This document shows positions 11,801-24,746 of a DNA stretch of 64,000 nucleotides, in pieces. The stretch covers positions 9,025,088 to 9,089,087 of the forward strand of contig NC_060962.1 of assembly GCF_910589235.1 (NCBI RefSeq), written 5' to 3'. The DNA comes from Vespa crabro. Taxonomy: Eukaryota > Arthropoda > Insecta > Hymenoptera > Vespidae. The first letter of the stretch is position 1. The number at the start of each line of letters is the position of its first letter. The translations under genes and the position numbers were made by a program. Under the pieces are notes generated by a model. The model had not been told where the DNA came from and ran no database searches. It was given only the letters and a program-made list of their open reading frames with translations.

Positions 11801-14458
11801 ATGAAATATCAGACTTATCTTTTTTAAGTGAATTCATCTCATTTTTCAATTCTTTCTCTGGCTTTGTCTCTTGCTTACATTCAGCGCTTTTATTTTCACT
11901 TTTTTTTTTCATGAATCTAGATTTTCTTCGTTCGTTCTCCGCAGCCTTTTGCGCTTCTTTTTCTTTAACGTATCTACTTTCTTCCCGTGGAGTATCAAAG
12001 AAGTCTGGCCGTAAAAAGCGTGAAATTCGATGTTGCTTCGGTTTCTGAGATTTGTCCTTTGAATCACTCTCTTTACTGCTACCACCTCTAAAGAATTTAC
12101 TTAAAATAGACTTTTCTGGCGACAATGCTCTAATGTTCGAAAGAGTTCCTTGCGATCCGGCAAATGATTTTCTCCTATCACTATCTATACAAGGATCCCT
12201 TGTTAAGGAACCCGAACGTAATCTTAAACTTGGAATGCAACTGCGTCTCTTAGATATGGTCATGTTAGGTGCATCCGAGATTGAACTTAAAGATTCTTTG
12301 TCGCATTTATCGGTTTCTTTGTAATTAGAATTTAAATTGGGATCGAACTTCGATGGTCCTAAATTTTTCAATTTTGATTCCTTTATCAGATTCTCCGCTG
12401 CCAAAAGTCTATTTTCAAAATTTTTCGACGAATCCATTCTGTATGATGGTTTACCAGAATCAATTATATTTGACGACGAATCAGCAGGGGATGTATCGCG
12501 AGATTTGATCGATATACTAGATGTAGTATCGACCAAATTAGTGTTTGAATTACATATAGATACTGAAGTACATTCGGATACCGAACCAGCATCTAGATTA
12601 TTATCCGTATTGTTTAATACATCCTTAGGCAACTGTGATGTATCTTCTAGAGATTCTTCTTGAATTTTATCCGTTCTATGAACACTAAAAGTATCTCTCC
12701 AAGTATTCCCAGAATTCGATCTTCCAATTTCTTTATACTTTCTACCAAGAGTCATGACTTGTCTTGGAAGTGGTAACAAGTTATCGTCATCGTCAAAGAG
12801 ACTGATACTTCTTCTAGAAAATCGATAATCTAGTTTATCCGCTTTATTTCCGGCTTCCAATAAACTATTAGTTCTTCGAATATTTCTATCGGCCGATCTA
12901 CTTCTATATTCCGTTTGATCCGACGTAGTTGAACTAGAATGTCTTTTAATACTCTCGGCCGTATCTATTAAACTTAAATTTTCCCTAGTCGGAGATTGAT
13001 AATACTTCTCGCATGATATCGATGACGATCTTGGTAATGATTGTCTAGTTTGTTCTATAAATTGCCTGCTTAATCTTCGTGCCAAACTAGGAGTAAAATT
13101 CTGTTCTAAGGATTCTTGAGCCTCTTTTCTGATTTGTACCGTCTCCGCTTCTATGTCTTCATGTTCTACTTTATCTGAAAAAATTGAGACAATGTCTGTG
13201 CGAATACTATAAGCAGATATTAAAAAAAAAAAAAATAAAAAAAAAAGAAAGAAGAAAAGAAAAAGAAAAAAAAGAAGAAATAAAAGAAAATATTGGATTT
13301 TTATCAAGGATATGTGAAAAATACCTCCATATTAATAATTACACTCCTTTATTTCTACATACATAAAACCTTCTTATAAAATTTGTCGAAAAATTAATAA
13401 ATAATGTTAACTCTCTTAAAAATCTCCCAAGTTATTACATATATATTCAGAAGTTTCCCCATTAATATATGTGGAACACTAATTTACACAAAATAATGCA
13501 TATTTTCAATTAATCTTTCTAAGATTGCTAGCCTGTATAATGACTTAGGACTTAGAATAATGGAAGAATTTATAATTTTGTTCTTTTTTTAAACAACTTG
13601 TACAATAAAAAATATGACTGAAAATATGCATTCGCGGTAAATATTTTTTTTGTCAATGTCTATCTGTCTGTTTGCCTCTATAGTGCTCTTGTTTTCTCTC
13701 TCTCTCTCTCTCTTACGCGCGCGCATACATACACACACACACACACACACACACTTTCTCTCTCACGCTCTCGTTTTCTCTCCCCCCTCTGCTTCTCTTC
13801 ATATGTGTGTTTTTTTTGTGTATATATGTACATATATAAAATTTATTATATATACATATATAAAGAAAACCAAAAGTGTGTACTTATGTACTCATTTAAC
13901 AATTACATGCACACAAAAGATTTACTTCACATTTTCAAAAATAATAGTTTGTAGACTATACAGACAATTAACATATCAAGACATAACTGCAATAGATTCA
14001 AAGATACACGCTAAGAATAAATATATTCCTTCATACTTGTCTAAATCACAATGTGTTAAATGAGTAAATTTAACTTAAGAGAATATAATGCAATATATAA
14101 TATTAAATACAATATGTAATAGCATTATATTAAAGCATGCTGAGACAATGTGAAGTAATAAAACACTGTTATTTAAACTCTTAAAACACAACAAATATCA
14201 GCCATTACATACAAGTGTTAGCTTTAGTTTGCCATATACAGCTTAATAACACCCTCCCTAAGAATGTCATTTCAAAAGTTGCTTGTATAACAACTATTTT
14301 TCTTTAAAACACGCCAACGATTAGCTGATTTGTCAATAACTTTTAGCAGGCATAGTACGATTTATTCTAAGTGTCCTCATTTTATTCAGTATCACATTTA
14401 AAACTGTCAGTTGCTATTTCTTTCTTTTTTCTTTTTTTTATTTTTTTTATATATATAC

Positions 14459-14496
<38 letters not shown>

Positions 14497-14772
14497 CAAA
14501 TATTCTTAACATGTAAGCATATATTTGACTTTATAAAAAGTTTCTACCTCTTCTTCTTCTTCTTCTTCTTCTTCTTCTTCCTCCTTTTTTCATTAGTTCT
14601 ATCCCCATTCAGTATACGTAAATAAATAATACATACATATACATGCTTGCACGTCAGAATAAATTATAAAAATTAATTCGCCGTCTAATGCCTTTTAAAT
14701 GTAACAGCCTTTTAGTGCACACACTTACGAGCTGTTAAAGTGTGCTTTTCTTGAAAACTTTCATTAAACAGC

Positions 14773-14836
<64 letters not shown>

Positions 14837-16271
14837 AAAGAAAGAAAAAAAAGATGAAGAAAACAAACGTTATATGACTACTTTGTGATGATACTGTTTC
14901 ATACAATAATGAACGTCATATAAGATCAACGAATGTTCGAGGAATTCGAAAGAAGTGTATGTGATGAAATAACTCGATATTTATATGAGAAGGACCATCT
15001 GGCCACATTCACTAAATTAGATATAATATAGTACCTAACTTGGTATGTCTCTATTGGGGATTACCGTCTGCCCGCCTACGTAGAGTCACTCGCACGGTCG
15101 CTGCAACAACCGTTATAAAAGTCCGTCAATACGTATTATTAAACTAGACCACTGAGATATTGCTGAATACATCTTCGATAAACATACTTGCTCAGAATTT
15201 CACAGAATTACTTTGATATGATATTAAGAGCATATTATAGTGTTTATAATATTATCAATTTAATAATCTAATAATCGTTTCGATTATTATGAAATAATAT
15301 TTAGGAAGTATATATATATAAGTCATCATTTCAAGATTCTTGTACTAATTTAATAATATTCTTGATAATTCCATTGTCTAACACAGAACTTATATATCAC
15401 TAACATGTTTATTCATAGATCTAAATTAGATTAAAAAGATCTAAATTAATAAGAAAATATATTATTCTATTACAACAGTTAAATAATTCGATTGAAATAA
15501 AAAGTATTCTGTGTTTAATAAAGAATTTTATCAAAAATATAATCTCCTTAATATCAATCAGTGGTAATAAATATTTAATTTAATTACTGATTGAAGAGTC
15601 GACGATAGACGTAAAATAATGCATAAATTCGAACTATGTGGATTTCTGTCTTGGAAAGTGGAATTGAGTTTCTTATGTATATTTGTTTATGGATATGTGT
15701 ATTCATGCTCTGAACCTTAGTATATTCTAGGTAGATGAAAAATAAAAGGTTTTTTTGCTAAACTGTTATAGGATAATATAAATCAACAACAGCATTGCAA
15801 CAATTATTGCATATTACAAGGTTCTATGCCAGGCAAAGTGAGTTTATGATTGATTTTATGATTTCTTTTTTTTTTTCTTTTTTGATTATTTTTTATTACA
15901 ATTAGGGATAGTTGTCAAATATATTAAATATATAAATATATTAAATGTATAAATTTTTATGATTTAAATATAAACTATCTACCAATGATTCATGACAAGG
16001 CATTTAAGTTCTATACTTAATGAAAAGCCTATATTCTCTTTTGGGGCAAACGAATTATACATTAGATAATAAATCACGTTAACAAATATAGCGACTAATA
16101 AGATCTATAAGAATATTATTGACATAGCAATTATTGCTAATAGAAAGTATTTATAAAGTTAATGGAAAATTTATTTGTGAAGAAATATTCAATTTTGTTT
16201 TCGCTTTAGTAACAATTCCAATAAATTTAATAATAAACAATGAGTAAAATATAAAAAATGTATCTTCCACG

Positions 16272-16307
<36 letters not shown>

Positions 16308-19300
16308 ATAAAAAGTCTACCCACCTGTGCCAAACATGAACCATCTAGTTATTCTAAAAAGTGTTAGTAGTCAAAAAAGTTGCAAAACATCGTCAGGCAA
16401 TAAATCAAAGGAATAAATTGGAAAAAGAAAACAATGGGTAAATCAATAAAATAAACAGAAAAGATATGCTCTGTCTATCAACGACTCGACAACAGCTAGG
16501 TACTAGGAAATGCATACTGAATACAATCCAGCATTTTCTCACACGACTAATATTCTTAGCCAGTGAAAAAATAGCATTATAATACCACGTTTTCACAGCA
16601 GATCGTTTCAATCTAATTATCTACATTGTTTAGTTTCTACGAAAGCGATATAATAACAGAAATTGCATAAGTAGTAACTACAATGTGCGGATATTATACA
16701 GCTACTGTGAAAACGTGTGTTAACACCATACAACATCAAATATTTAAACTTATACATTTCACAGTGGATTCCTGTTGTTGATAATTTATTTGAACAAGCT
16801 TATTGGCTTGCCTCCAAACATGTAAAGTAATACAAATTTCATACAAAGTAAAATTTTGTTTGAATACTTTTTAATTTTACTTTATCGTTTTACAGGTAAT
16901 TCCACGGTAAACTGTAGGACGTATGTATAGATTAATATCCTTACCTCGTGGTAATGTATTGCTTCCAATTTCAAAAACGCTCTCCCTCGAAGAAGGTGCG
17001 TTGTGAGAACCCGGACTATTAGGAGAGCCAGGATTTATTGAACTGGTAGAATCTTTTCTGCCAAATATATCACTGTCACGGCTTAGAGAATGTTTGAACT
17101 GCGATTCGGACAGTCGCCTATGGTCATAGAAAAAAAAAAAGAAGTCCATTAATCATTATCGGAATATTTTATGATAATTAGCCAAGTATTCATTTATATC
17201 GTATAGTAACTATCATTATTAATTTATGCCAAAATTGATATCTTCTGAATATATAATAGCTAGCGGTATTTATCAAAATAGAGTGAAGTAAAATGAAAGT
17301 GTAGTGCAAAAGAAAGGGTGCCAGTATCTATGGGCAGGTTGAAAGTATTTTCAGCCCACTTATTTCTGTATCATGTGTGCCACTACCACGTGCTGAATAT
17401 AGAACAGTATTGCAAATTAAACTAAATAAAATAAGATATGCTTACAAAATTGTCAATTTATATTCGTACTATTAAAGTGCATGGTATAAAAATGTTTATT
17501 TTTATTGAGGTCCACAGGTGACATAAATTATTTTTAGCAATTTTCTACATTATTTTATTATTTCCTTAAATCGAACTCACGTTGTCACGGTCCTTGTTTC
17601 AAAGTAGGTCTCGTGGCTTGCATAAATGAGCAATGATATCATTGCCATTAGACAAAGAAATACTTAACTCATATATTTTTCTACATACGACAATATATCA
17701 CATATATCATTTGTGAATACGTCATGTAAAATAATATAAAACTCTTTCTTTTTCATTTTTTTTTTTTTTTTAAATTACCTTGATAATGGCTTATTATGAC
17801 TCCAAAAATTTTGTGGCGAATTAACTCCAAGTCGTCCCAATAATCGGCTACTTGGAAAACTACTACTGCCTCTATCATCAACGTTAAGTCTTTGTGTCAA
17901 GCTTCGTACTCTAGACAATAAAGTAGAAAACAAATTTTCAGCTGTTAATAGCTCGAAACCATCGTCGTCGTCATCTTCGCCGGAAGATAAACTATCGCCA
18001 TGCTCAGATGGTTGTCTAGATGGCCGAGAGCTTCGCAATCTGTGCATATGCCTTTGTAAAAGATCTTCGCTATCTCTGCAAAATTTACAACGATATTATA
18101 TATTTATAAATATTTTATTGAGAGTATAACAGAGCATGACGTTACCTATGTAAAGTAGAAAATGGTGATTCATCCTCGCTAGCATCAGATAAAAGAGAAC
18201 TCATTCTTCTTGGTCTACTGAATCTAGATCTTGGCGCATTTGTACTAGTTGGCGTGCCAGTTTTACTTTCTGGCTCAACACTACCAGATCTGGGTGTAAC
18301 ATAGCCACCACCTTCTACAGCAATAGGAATTATATATTCCCTTGGGCTTTTTCTTATTGGTTCTGGTCCTATCGTTGAACCAAGAGCACTGTCGGTATCG
18401 GAGTCTGCTGTTGATTGACGAGATAAAGATCCTGATCGTTGGGACATAGATCTCTGTGGCATCGGAGGTTTGGGAGGAGTAGTAGGCGATTGTTGCACAT
18501 GTTGATGATCTGGCTCAACCTATTATCATCGAGTAATACATAAGTAAATGCCAATTAGAATGACTTTTTACTTTTTTCAAATTACCTGAATAGGAATAAT
18601 CCTTTCCCGCGGTTGAACTTTTGGTTTTATTTCTGGTTCTAGACTAGAACTTCTATTTGTCTGTGGGACTACTGCAGCCACGGGAAATGCTATTTCAGAT
18701 CTTTGTGTTCTTAACTTCTGCGACGGGAAAGCATCGATTTTTGCCTCCACTTCTGATTTAAAAGCAACCGTATCTGGAATCTTATTTCCTGACAATGTAA
18801 TTTCCGCTTTACTCGTTTTTCGTGGTCGTGGTAAAGTGGCACTTTTAAGTGTTATTTCCATTTTGCTGGATAACTTTGGCTCTTCGGCTTGTGAATTATC
18901 ACTATTGGATATCTCACATGTAGTAGGTGTCTGAAAAATAATAAAAGAGGTGTAACTTATGAAATATCATTCTTTATAAATTATGAAACGTTAATATGAC
19001 TCACAGTAATGTCAGACGAAATGGAATTATTGTCAAATGAAAATTTGGTTTCAGTTGGCGTAGATACCGATACCGTTGCAGCCCTAATATCGTTCGGACC
19101 TACTGGTATCTTTAATCCTATCTTTTTAGACTCTTGATTTTGAGGAGAGGTTGGTGGAGAACCATTAACTTTTCGAAGCACAGGTGGCTTACCAATTGCA
19201 CCGGATATTATATCAATTGCTCGTTTCTTAGCTTCATCTCGCTTATTCGACTTTTCCTCCGTATCTACATTAGCCTGAACGAGTTTTGATTTATCGTCAA

Positions 19301-21997
19301 TTTTTTCAGATTTCTTATCTACATCGATAATAACTTTAGAAGCGTTATGTTTAACCGGTGTAAGACTGGTACCAGATGTAAGACTTGCTTTGCGTTCAAA
19401 GGCACGCTTGGCACCACCAACGTTAACACCAGGAATGAAAATCTTCTTCGGTTTTTCATTTTCTATATTGGATGTCATTTGATTGAACTTCTCTGCAGTT
19501 TCAAAGATTTTCGATCGCCGTCTTTCGACGGGTTTCGTAACTACATCCTCTACTTCGTTGGCAAGTTCAGAATCAAGAGACAACGCTCTTTCTTTTAACT
19601 TCTTAATTTCTTTATCCATAGAGTCTATTTGTTTCATATCTTCCGAAACAGAGCGAAGCGAATTATCGATTTCCAATTTGTTACTTAAATTATCTTTATT
19701 TGGCACATTTATTTTGGAAGTATCGTTTAATTCCTTACTTGACGCTACTTTATTTGGTAATGCATGTGTACTTTTATTCTTTTCTAAAGAAGCAATTTCC
19801 TGTTGATGATTACTTTCTTCTGACGTCTTTGAATACGTCTCTTGTAACGTACTTTCCTTATTTTCATTTTGACTAGTATCATAAAATCTATCAATATTTT
19901 TAGCAGACATTTCTTTGGATAATTGTTCATGCTCCATAGGTACAGGGGTCTTACTTCTCTCCTTGCTAGGTGATTTTTCTTTAGATTCTTCTATTAATTC
20001 TAAACAAGCTGCCGCGTCTACTTTATTTAAATCAACAGTCTTACTTGTAGGAACAGTTACAATCGCTGTAGGCTCTACTTCCATCGTTTCTTCCATTATA
20101 GAGTTTGGAATCGGTGCTGAATGATGCCTGGACGTTGATCTATACATTCTAGGCTCTCTTTCGTCTGATCTTTCTTTTCTCCTAGATCTTTCTTTCTTTT
20201 TAACGGTCGCCGCAATTGTCTCATCCATCGATGGCGTAGTTTCTAATTTTCTTTTCGCATCTGTAGCTGCTGCTGCTGCTGCTCCTCTATTTTCTTCCTC
20301 AAATAATTCTCTTATTCGTCTATCTGAATTATTTTGATCGAATTCCATTAGACTACCAACAGAGTGACATCTCGTAGGTACTAGCGTTTCGGAAGACATA
20401 TTATTTGCGACATCTCCGCTTGTTTGTTGATCGCCTACAAGTAATTTCTCTGCGCTAGCCGATTGAGGTACTAACGATAGTAACAAGTCAAGTCGAACGG
20501 GTGTTTGAGCAGCGAGATCTTCCGCAATGTCCAGACAATTTTGTTCATAGCCTTCATTTACCCACCAATGACTGCAAATCTTTTCAATGTCTGCTCGTCT
20601 AGCAGGACATGCTGTGAGCATATCCCTAATCAGAGGGGAAGCAGCTGAAACAAAAGTCAAATCAAAAGATTATTTATGTCTCAATATTGGCTATAAACTA
20701 ATATGGAAAAGTTACACGTTTAATATATAAAATTAATATATATTAAAGAAACTTACGAGAAGGTTTCTTAGGTTCAAAATAATCAGACTGTGAGATTTGC
20801 TTGACTAGTCGCTTAAAATTGGACCCATCAAAGGGCATGGCACCATAAACCAATGTATATAAAAGAACTCCCAAACTCCAACAATCGACTTCAGGTCCAT
20901 GATAAGGTGTACCTTTTACTATTTCGGGACTTGCATACAATGGACTACCGCAAAATGTACTCAATAATCTTTGTTCGTCAAATACATTTGATAAGCCAAA
21001 GTCAGCAATTTTTGCATTTCCAATTTGATCCAAAAGTATATTTTCTAGTTTAAGATCTCTATGGCATATTTTGTGTTTATGACAATAAAAAACTGCAGTT
21101 GCTATCTGACGAAATATTCTTCGTGCTTCCTGTTCGGACAAAACTTTACGTTCGCTCAAGTAATCATAGAGCTCACCACCGGCTGCATATTCCATAACCA
21201 ATACCATTTTCTCTCTGTTTTCAAAAACTATCGAAAATAATGACATTTTAATATTTCAATAATTTGCAATTGTTAAGTTTTCGTAAGGGACGATTCTCAA
21301 TGTTTTACCTTCATAAATGTGAATGATATTAGGATGCTGTACGCTCGACATGATTTGTATTTCTCTTCGTATCCGAATCAGATCAGCCTCTGTCTCTATC
21401 TTACATTTTTTTATTGTCTTTATAGCTACCTCTTGGCCCGTTTCTTTGTTAATTCCTAATTGGACCTTGCCATAAGTTCCCTGGCCCAGTTTCTTGATAA
21501 TGTCAAACCTGAGAATATTGGATTATTAACGATCGATGCCAGCGAACTTAGAAAGCCGGCGCCTGTCGAAACAAATCGGCCGATTCTCGGGCATCAAACA
21601 AAACTCGTCGCATACCGAGCCGCGAATCGTTGCCAAAACTCATAAATCGGCGAACGCATCACCGATCGCATTTTATTAGTTTATCGCTCTGCAAACTTGT
21701 AAACTTGCCAATTAGAAAATTTCTAATTAATTATATTGCTTAACAGCAATAAATGAAGTATCGGTCGATCGATCAAACGTCAACGAGGATTCCAGCCAAT
21801 TCGTAATTACGTGCAACGACGAGTTTCGTTTCTTTTTTCTTCGATTTACAGTTCCCTTTCTCTTTTTTTTTCTTGGCCATCACGATGAAGACACTTCACC
21901 TTTGCTTCAATTTCCTCTTGTGATTATGAAGACGCACTCCTCCTGTACTCTCCATGCCTCCCATTATATTATGTATACTAGCTTCGCCAACGACCAT
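8854..21997 (-). CDS. NUAK1: NUAK-family SNF1/AMPK-related serine/threonine kinase
   Basis: Ten coding exons, from the 5' end: 21900-21997, 21309-21508, 20757-21227, 19005-20644, 18586-18930, 18146-18519, 17779-18075, 16945-17117, 9037-13174, 8854-8938; phases agree at all nine junctions, 2,606 residues. NUAKs are LKB1-activated AMPK-related kinases acting on myosin phosphatase, adhesion and cytoskeleton; Drosophila also makes very long forms. Kinase domain about 33-290: GQGTYGKV glycine loop, VAIKTIKK lysine, CHRDLKLEN catalytic loop, DFG, and an activation loop STFCGSPLYASPE with the Thr that LKB1 phosphorylates; HWWVNEGY closes the domain. The rest is low-complexity, rich in Ser, Lys and Glu, with many RRxS-type sites. 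Exon 9 alone encodes about 1,380 residues. An acceptor just before the ATG implies an upstream noncoding exon. AATAAA overlaps the stop codon. Confidence 0.93.
13695..13754. repeat. Compound (CT)n-(GC)n-(CA)n microsatellite
   Basis: CT units pass through alternating purine-pyrimidine GCGCGC into about 13 CA units. Confidence 0.85.
14462..14583. repeat. (TA)n and (CTT)n microsatellites
   Basis: A TA run of about 33 bases is followed about 55 bases later by about 11 TTC units. Confidence 0.85.
14775..14821. repeat. (TA)n microsatellite
   Basis: About 23 perfect TA units in a NUAK intron. Confidence 0.9.
16270..16303. repeat. Poly(A) tract in NUAK intron
   Basis: About 34 consecutive A residues. 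It creates a poly-Phe reading frame on the minus strand, which is artefact. Confidence 0.85.
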
Positions 21998-22289
21998 CTT
22001 GCTTGTTATTTATCTGAAAAAAAAAAGAAAAAAAGAAAAAAAAAAGAAAAAAGAAAATGAGATGAGAAGAAAATCCAATTAATTCTATAATTATAAATAA
22101 TAAATTCGATCGTACGATTTTATTTAGAATGAAACGATATAAAATTAGAAAACATAAGCAAAAGTACCGACTTGTATTATTGCAACCATAGAGAAGGAGG
22201 AGAAGAGGATGAGCTAAGTACGAAAAGAAGCTTGCCATTTACTTTCTCTTCTCTCTTTCTTTCGCATGCAAATACGAAGATAGTTTTTT

Positions 22290-22292
22290 TCT

Positions 22293-22336
<44 letters not shown>
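22290..22336. repeat. Poly(T) tract, about 47 bases
   Basis: Uninterrupted T run, beginning after TTTTTTTCTG. Confidence 0.9.
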
Positions 22337-22337
<1 letters not shown>

Positions 22338-23444
22338 TAGGGGGAATACTTTTTTAAGGGCTTGACTCTAAGCATGATCCTTTTTCTCTCTCTTTCTCTT
22401 TCTGGCCGCTATAGTGCAAAACAGCAAGAGAGACGGACTAAATCTCGTCCCTGTCCTCATAAAAGGAGGATGACAGTAGGCGCTTTAAGCCAGGCGAGCT
22501 TACGTGTTAAAGAAGAAGGGTGAAAGCGAGATTGGAAGGGGAGAAAGAGAAAGAGAAAGAGAAAGAGAAAGACAGAATGCGGTGAGTTTATTTCGAGCAT
22601 CAAGACGCCAACGTGTGTCTCCACGTCGGTGGGCTCCTCTATGCCATCTCGCATCTTCGCGCAAGGAATACATCTACCTATTGCTACTGGTGAAATCATT
22701 GAGAAACTAAAGAAAAAATTAACTTTCAATGTCAACGTTTTTCAGCGATATAGATTCGTTTGGGAAAAAAAAAAAAAAAAAAAAAATTAACTAAATCTAT
22801 TTCATTTCATCTATCGAACTGTGTGATCAATATTAATTAGAACGGTGTGATCAAAATATACATACTTCAAGTATGAATTAAAAGCTTCATCTTGCTAATT
22901 ATTTATCTTAATATTATATAAAGATCAAGCGAAAAATTGTACGATTATCGTGTCAATCAAAACTCTAATCACGATGAAAATTTATTCGACATTGCGTTGT
23001 CAGGGAGACAACATCGAATAGCGCGAAATTCAAAAATTGTCGGTAAGGAAGGAATTTTAAAGGCTCTGTGTATTAGACCGGCGGTGGACATTGAAACATA
23101 TTAACGAATACTGTTTCGATGTTTGTCTTTGGTAGACTACTCGCCTCGAGAGAAACTATATCTCTCTCTCTTTCTCGACGTCCGGCTATTAATGCACCGC
23201 AATATGGATAACGGCTGGCTTAAATGCGGCGTTCGTTCAGACGCCTCGTTGAGAAACAAGAATCGGGAAAGATTCACGAGAAAGACGTGCAACGGCACGC
23301 GGGGTGAATGAAACTAAAAAAAACAAAGCAATCATCAAATGACGACGATGTAAATGTTGCAAGATCGGTAGTCATCTTTCCCCGGAAGAACTTTTCGCTT
23401 CTTGGGAAGAACTACGACGCCATTTGTCCTTACGTAATTTCACT

Positions 23445-23512
23445 ATATTATTATTATTATTATTGTTGTTATTATTGTTGTTATTATTATTATTACTATT
23501 ATTATTATCATT
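23445..23512. repeat. (ATT)n/(GTT)n trinucleotide repeat
   Basis: Imperfect ATT units with interspersed GTT and ACT variants. Confidence 0.8.
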
Positions 23513-23635
23513 CTAATTGTTTAATGAATGAAACGTTTAGCTTGATATTGATGGCACATAAAAGCAGGGACAATTAAAAAAAGTACAATTGTGCTGTGGC
23601 AGCAACAACTTTGAATAGGTTATATAGAACATACG

Positions 23636-24104
23636 ATGGATTCACATCAGTGTCAAGTAGAAGCATTCCCTTCTAGATTGGACGAGAGCACTTTGCACGA
23701 ACAAGTAGGAATTTTATACTCGGTAGAAGAATGCCTTGTCAACGTATTACTACTTGCCAGATTAGAACGATCAAGACGTGCACGAAATATTATTGCGTCA
23801 TTATGACCGTTTATATGCAACAATAATATACAAGTTTCTATTACTAAAGAACAAGAATACGCTATATCGAAAAGACAACTTACGATCTACAATATTTTAG
23901 CTCCGTTCTGCATTATCGATGCCAAAAATGTTACGTTACTATTACCACTTACGTTACAACCAGAAGAATATTATACTTGAACATCCGATCTTTATCGCAA
24001 TTCATTGAACCATTCTAAAAACGAAAAGACCTCGAATAATGTTACTCTATATAATTTAACAATGTCGAGAGCTTTTACCAACTCGACTACCGAACTATAA
24101 TTCA
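23636..24104 (+). pseudogene. Candidate decayed coding sequence, unidentified
   Basis: An ATG at 23636 opens 56 codons (beginning MDSHQCQVEAFPSR) closed by TGA at 23804. The same frame continues for about 55 codons to a second TGA, then about 40 more to a TAA near 24102. Only two internal stops in about 155 codons is longer than expected at this base composition, and the translation is mixed (Glu, Leu, Arg, Cys) rather than a repeat artefact. I do not recognise the protein. It may be a worn copy of a gene, a short real peptide, or chance. Confidence 0.3.
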
Positions 24105-24653
24105 CACGTTATTATATATTTTCGTATTGCTTCTATTGATATATACATAAAATAGATACGGACAGCAAGAGCGACTAGAACATTCCAAGGTTGGCCATTT
24201 GCCTTGGATCTAGGAGCCATCGATTTTATTGCTTCTACCGATTAAGTCAAATAGATAAAATATTTCTGACTTCTCGATATTAATTTTTTTTGATTATTCA
24301 ATTTTTCTACGTTCTTTTTTGCTTTTTAATTTTTTTTTCTTTTTTTTCTTTTTTTTTTTTTATTCGACCAAATTATACGTAACGCATGTAGATTCGAATG
24401 TCCCGCTTTGAGATCGTTTCAAGCGTTGAAAGGAAAATGGGCAGGCAAAGAGAAAGCATTTCCGCGTGTCACGTGTAACGAGTTAGAAGAAAATCGGGAA
24501 GACTCATCCTTTCCTAGCGAGTTTCAGCGACTGGCATACATAGCGCAATGCCGTCTGCATATTTTAGAAGGCGATGCATTCATGCTCTGAGTTCATTTTC
24601 CCGTCCGTTGGACCCCTTCCGCCTCTCTTCTTCTCCCCATCTTTCACTCCCTC

Positions 24654-24658
<5 letters not shown>

Positions 24659-24720
<62 letters not shown>

Positions 24721-24746
24721 TTCTCCGTCTGTCTGTCTGTCTATCT
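24659..24746. repeat. (CT)n followed by (CTGT)n
   Basis: About 27 perfect CT units, then interrupted CT and a short GTCT/ATCT tetranucleotide array. Confidence 0.9.

Larger units (their letters stand above)
13175..16944. other. 3.8-kb NUAK intron with dense microsatellites
   Basis: No coding exon could be supported in this intron. It holds (CT)n and (CA)n at about 13695-13754, (TA)n at 14462-14494 and 14775-14821, a (CTT)n run at about 14549-14583 and poly-A at about 16270-16303. A GC-richer patch at 15050-15125 with a TATAAAAG box is noted as a finding. Confidence 0.7.
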
